NCBI GenBank assembly: GCA_003443635.1
Contig: CP031964.1
Span: forward strand, 3,288,971-3,352,970
Source: Flavobacteriaceae bacterium
Lineage (GTDB): Bacteria > Bacteroidota > Bacteroidia > Flavobacteriales > Flavobacteriaceae
Length of the DNA: 64,000 bases
Reading direction: 5' to 3'
In this document: positions 62,093 to 64,000 of the stretch, piece after piece
Position numbering within the stretch: the first letter of the stretch is position 1
How the letters are laid out: every line of letters starts with the position of its first letter
The notes under the pieces: model-generated
Seen by the model: only the letters and a program-made list of their open reading frames with translations
Databases searched by the model: none
What the model was told of the DNA's origin: nothing
Translations under genes and position numbers: made by a program

Positions 62093-62471
62093 ATTAATTA
62101 TAATTTTTTCTTTACTCTTAATCAATTGTGAGAAATCTTTACAAGAGAATATGTTAGGAGTATGGGTAATTGAAGAAATGACTGTTGATGGAAAAGATTT
62201 CTTAAACCAACTTAATATTAAAACGATTTCTTTTAATAAGAATAAAATAAATATTCCTTCTCATGCAGGTTTTCCAATTGTAGAAAATACAGAGTTTCTA
62301 TTATTAAAGTCAGAAACATCAGATAGCTTAATTATTTATTCTAATAGCAAAGCTTTTAATGGAAGGTATCAAATGTTGTTTTCTATTGATAATAATGATA
62401 ATTCTATTTACGCAAAATTGATTTCCAAAAAAAGAAAACTTATAATCCATAAAGTACCACTATTAAATTAA
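62079..62471 (+). CDS. Small lipoprotein, candidate immunity protein
   Basis: About 130 residues from the ATG at 62079, chosen over an ATG ten codons earlier because it opens directly into the signal MIKIKLIIIFSLLLINC, whose Cys17 is a lipobox cysteine. The mature part (MLGVWVIEEMTVDGKDFL, TEFLLLKSETSDSLI, MLFSIDNNDNSIYAKLISKK) resembles small lipocalin-like lipoproteins. It overlaps the RHS tip gene by 14 bp. That placement, and its lipid anchoring, make it a candidate neutraliser of a toxin that acts in the envelope. This is inferred. Confidence 0.6.
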   Translation: MIKIKLIIIFSLLLINCEKSLQENMLGVWVIEEMTVDGKDFLNQLNIKTISFNKNKINIPSHAGFPIVENTEFLLLKSETSDSLIIYSNSKAFNGRYQMLFSIDNNDNSIYAKLISKKRKLIIHKVPLLN

Positions 62472-62776
62472 TAGATAACTGAGCCTCTATTTCAATACAA
62501 ATCTATTCGGATGTTAATATAAATTGTACTAGTGCTAGTAATGATAATAAGTGAGTAATAAAGGTTAATATTATAATTCTAAAACGAGCATGAGTTAATT
62601 ATTGAGCTTGCTTTTTTATAATGAATATTACTTTTATCCCTCTTAAAAAAGAGAGATTTATAATTTATACTTTTAATAAAACAACTAATCCCCTAACATA
62701 ACTAAGGGAAAAACCTAAGAGTTAAAAAATAATTGCATTACATTTATTTTAAGTATAATCACATCTTAAAATATAA
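62472..62776. other. Intergenic, 305 bp, no gene seen
   Basis: AT-rich, with several stop codons in every frame. A weak stem near 62583-62612 (CGAGC paired with GCTTG) is followed by TTTTTT and could end the lipoprotein transcript. No att-like direct repeat with the area beyond the integrase was recognised by eye. Confidence 0.35.
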
Positions 62777-63814
62777 ATGAAAAAGCCAATTCCAGTAATC
62801 CCTTTATTTAAAACCTTTATTAGAGATACCGAAACAGGAAAGCGTTTAAAAAAAAACGGAGAGCTTATAAAAAAAGCATCCATACAAAACTATAAGTATG
62901 TATTACATAATTTAATTAATTTTTCGCAAGCTACAGGTTTTGAGCTACGTATTTGTGATGCCTCTAAACTTAATACACGTGAGCATAAAAGCGAAAAAAA
63001 TTACTGGAAAAAATTTTACAAACAATTTACAGCGTTTTTATATAAAAATGGATGCTATGATAATTATGTAGGGACTAACATTAAAGTTATTCGTACATTT
63101 TTTAATTACTTAAAAAATGATAAAGATTTTTTTACAGGCGATTTTCAACGACTATTCTATGTAAGAAGCGAGGAAGTCGAAATTTTTGTGCTATCTCCAG
63201 AGCAATTAAAGTTTTTAATTCATGATGTAGAATTTGAAAATAAACTTACCAAAAGCGAAAAGCGCATTAAAGACATTTTTGTGTTTGGTTGTACTACAGG
63301 GTTACGATTTTCAGATTTATTTTTACTCACTAATAAAAACTTTGAACAGCAGGGTGATGATTGGTATCTAAAATTAAAATCTAAAAAAACAAAAGTATTT
63401 AGTTTTATTAAACTGCCAGCGTATGCTCTGGATATTTATAATACTTATAAATCAAAAAGTAATAAAAAAGCGGTGTTTACTAAAATATCACTTTTTAATT
63501 TTAATAAGCATATTAAAGTTATTGGCGAAAAAGCAGCATTTAATACTCCTGTTGAAGTCTCACGTGAAAAGCGAGGTAATGCTATAAGTATTACTAAAAA
63601 TAAGCAAATGTTGTTTTATCAAAAAATGAGCTCACATATGATGCGGCGTACTGCAATTACAACTTTACTTATTTTAGGGATGCCAGAACATTTAGTACGT
63701 AAAATTAGCGGACATAGCCACTCTAGTAACTCATTTAATCGTTATGTACATTATGCACAAGCGTATATGGATAAAGAGATCGATAAAGTACATCATAAAT
63801 TAGAAAGTGCTTAA
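62777..63814 (+). CDS. Tyrosine-type site-specific recombinase
   Basis: 345 residues with an N-terminal SAM-like DNA-binding domain (about 1-120) and a C-terminal catalytic domain. Catalytic residues appear in order: Arg near 177 in TTGLRFSDLF, a Lys in the LKSKKTK hairpin, His and Arg near 288-291 in SHMMRRTAITT, His near 313 in ISGHSHSSN, and the Tyr nucleophile near 323 in NRYVHYAQ. This is the family of integrases used by Bacteroidetes mobile islands and invertible loci. It lies beside the RHS tip pair but no excisionase or attachment site is evident, so its target is unknown. Confidence 0.88.
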   Translation: MKKPIPVIPLFKTFIRDTETGKRLKKNGELIKKASIQNYKYVLHNLINFSQATGFELRICDASKLNTREHKSEKNYWKKFYKQFTAFLYKNGCYDNYVGTNIKVIRTFFNYLKNDKDFFTGDFQRLFYVRSEEVEIFVLSPEQLKFLIHDVEFENKLTKSEKRIKDIFVFGCTTGLRFSDLFLLTNKNFEQQGDDWYLKLKSKKTKVFSFIKLPAYALDIYNTYKSKSNKKAVFTKISLFNFNKHIKVIGEKAAFNTPVEVSREKRGNAISITKNKQMLFYQKMSSHMMRRTAITTLLILGMPEHLVRKISGHSHSSNSFNRYVHYAQAYMDKEIDKVHHKLESA

Positions 63815-63817
63815 TTA

Positions 63818-63958
63818 TTAAGCTTCTTCAGCGATAAGAAACGTCATTGCGAAAAGCATCATAACATGACTATCTTTAAATTGGGAATAAACAGATTCCT
63901 GTGCTATGCTTGGAATGGCACTTAATTTATAATTTTTATCTCTACTAGTCATAGGCAT
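63818..63958 (-). CDS. Possible 46-residue ORF, perhaps repeat-derived
   Basis: An ATG at 63958 opens a 46-codon frame (MPMTSRDKNYKLSAIPSIAQ...) that closes 4 bp after the integrase stop. The DNA inside, ATTCCAAGCATAGCACAGGA followed by ATCTGTTTATTCC on the minus strand, resembles the ATTCCGAGC...GGAATCTGTTTT repeat at 41160, and the CATTGCGA word recurs too. It may therefore be a dispersed repeat that happens to be open rather than a real gene. Low confidence for coding. Confidence 0.3.
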   Translation of the reverse strand: MPMTSRDKNYKLSAIPSIAQESVYSQFKDSHVMMLFAMTFLIAEEA

Positions 63959-64000
63959 TTATTTTAGGAAAAAATGGTAAATGATTGAGCATCTTTATAA

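Noticed and set aside
1..64000. tRNA, rRNA or CRISPR loci
   Set aside because: No cloverleaf-like sequence with TTCGA-type T loops, no rRNA motifs and no regularly spaced direct repeats were recognised on either strand.

Overview
The window is AT-rich and gene-dense. It carries several hallmarks of a marine Flavobacteriaceae member (Bacteroidetes): a type IX secretion C-terminal domain, an ELWxxDGT-repeat protein, lipoboxes ending in C-S or C-R, TPR-type sensor kinases, TAnnTTTG -7 promoter elements and few Shine-Dalgarno sequences. The genus cannot be named from the sequence alone.

Layout. (1) 1-9054: a trans-4-hydroxy-L-proline catabolic operon on the minus strand. It encodes a D-amino-acid-dehydrogenase-like flavoenzyme (cut by the window edge), an S9 peptidase, 4-hydroxyproline 2-epimerase, a DUF885 lipoprotein peptidase, 2-oxoglutarate semialdehyde dehydrogenase and a DHDPS-family deaminase, with a divergent AraC regulator. 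The two peptidases suggest it feeds on collagen-type peptides. (2) 9064-15043: housekeeping and envelope genes (YjbR, cyclase, HemW, RuvC, flippase-like protein, glycosyltransferase, barrel protein). HemW appears to start at ATC. (3) 15044-19366: a BlaI/BlaR1-like module (repressor, M56 peptidase with a TonB C-terminus, TPR protein, TonB-domain lipoprotein) with three stacked inverted repeats in the divergent promoter region. (4) 19636-25192: a response regulator and TPR histidine kinase pair, a 58-residue exported peptide, YHS and SnoaL-like proteins and a twin-HTH AraC regulator. (5) 25254-48283: a molybdenum island. It holds a ModE-type operator and a moeA-modE-mobA-moaD-moeB-moaE-moaCB-moaA operon. 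A MocA/XdhC pair and a xanthine-dehydrogenase-family oxidoreductase with a cytochrome c follow. The island ends with an NAD-type formate dehydrogenase (fused NuoE/NuoF subunit plus a large catalytic subunit), FdhD and formate-tetrahydrofolate ligase. The cofactor genes therefore sit beside two classes of Mo enzyme and beside a C1 branch that can either oxidise formate or load it on folate.

(6) 48590-58781: the most striking region is five consecutive genes for 676-680 residue TPR-transmembrane-HisKA_3-HATPase histidine kinases, separated by 0-3 bp. The kinase halves are nearly identical, while the periplasmic TPR halves differ in a patchwork fashion. No response regulator is adjacent. A sixth kinase without TPRs lies downstream on the opposite strand. 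The only regulator in the window, at 19636-20307, is paired with a more distant paralogue of the same kinase family.

(7) 59982-64000: an accessory end with a YwqK/MORN-like protein that has a repetitive basic tail, an orphan RHS C-terminal tip followed by a small overlapping lipoprotein (candidate toxin and immunity pair), and a tyrosine recombinase. Dispersed flavobacterial intergenic repeats occur near 40.85, 41.2 and possibly 63.9 kb. No tRNA, rRNA, CRISPR array or complete insertion sequence was seen.
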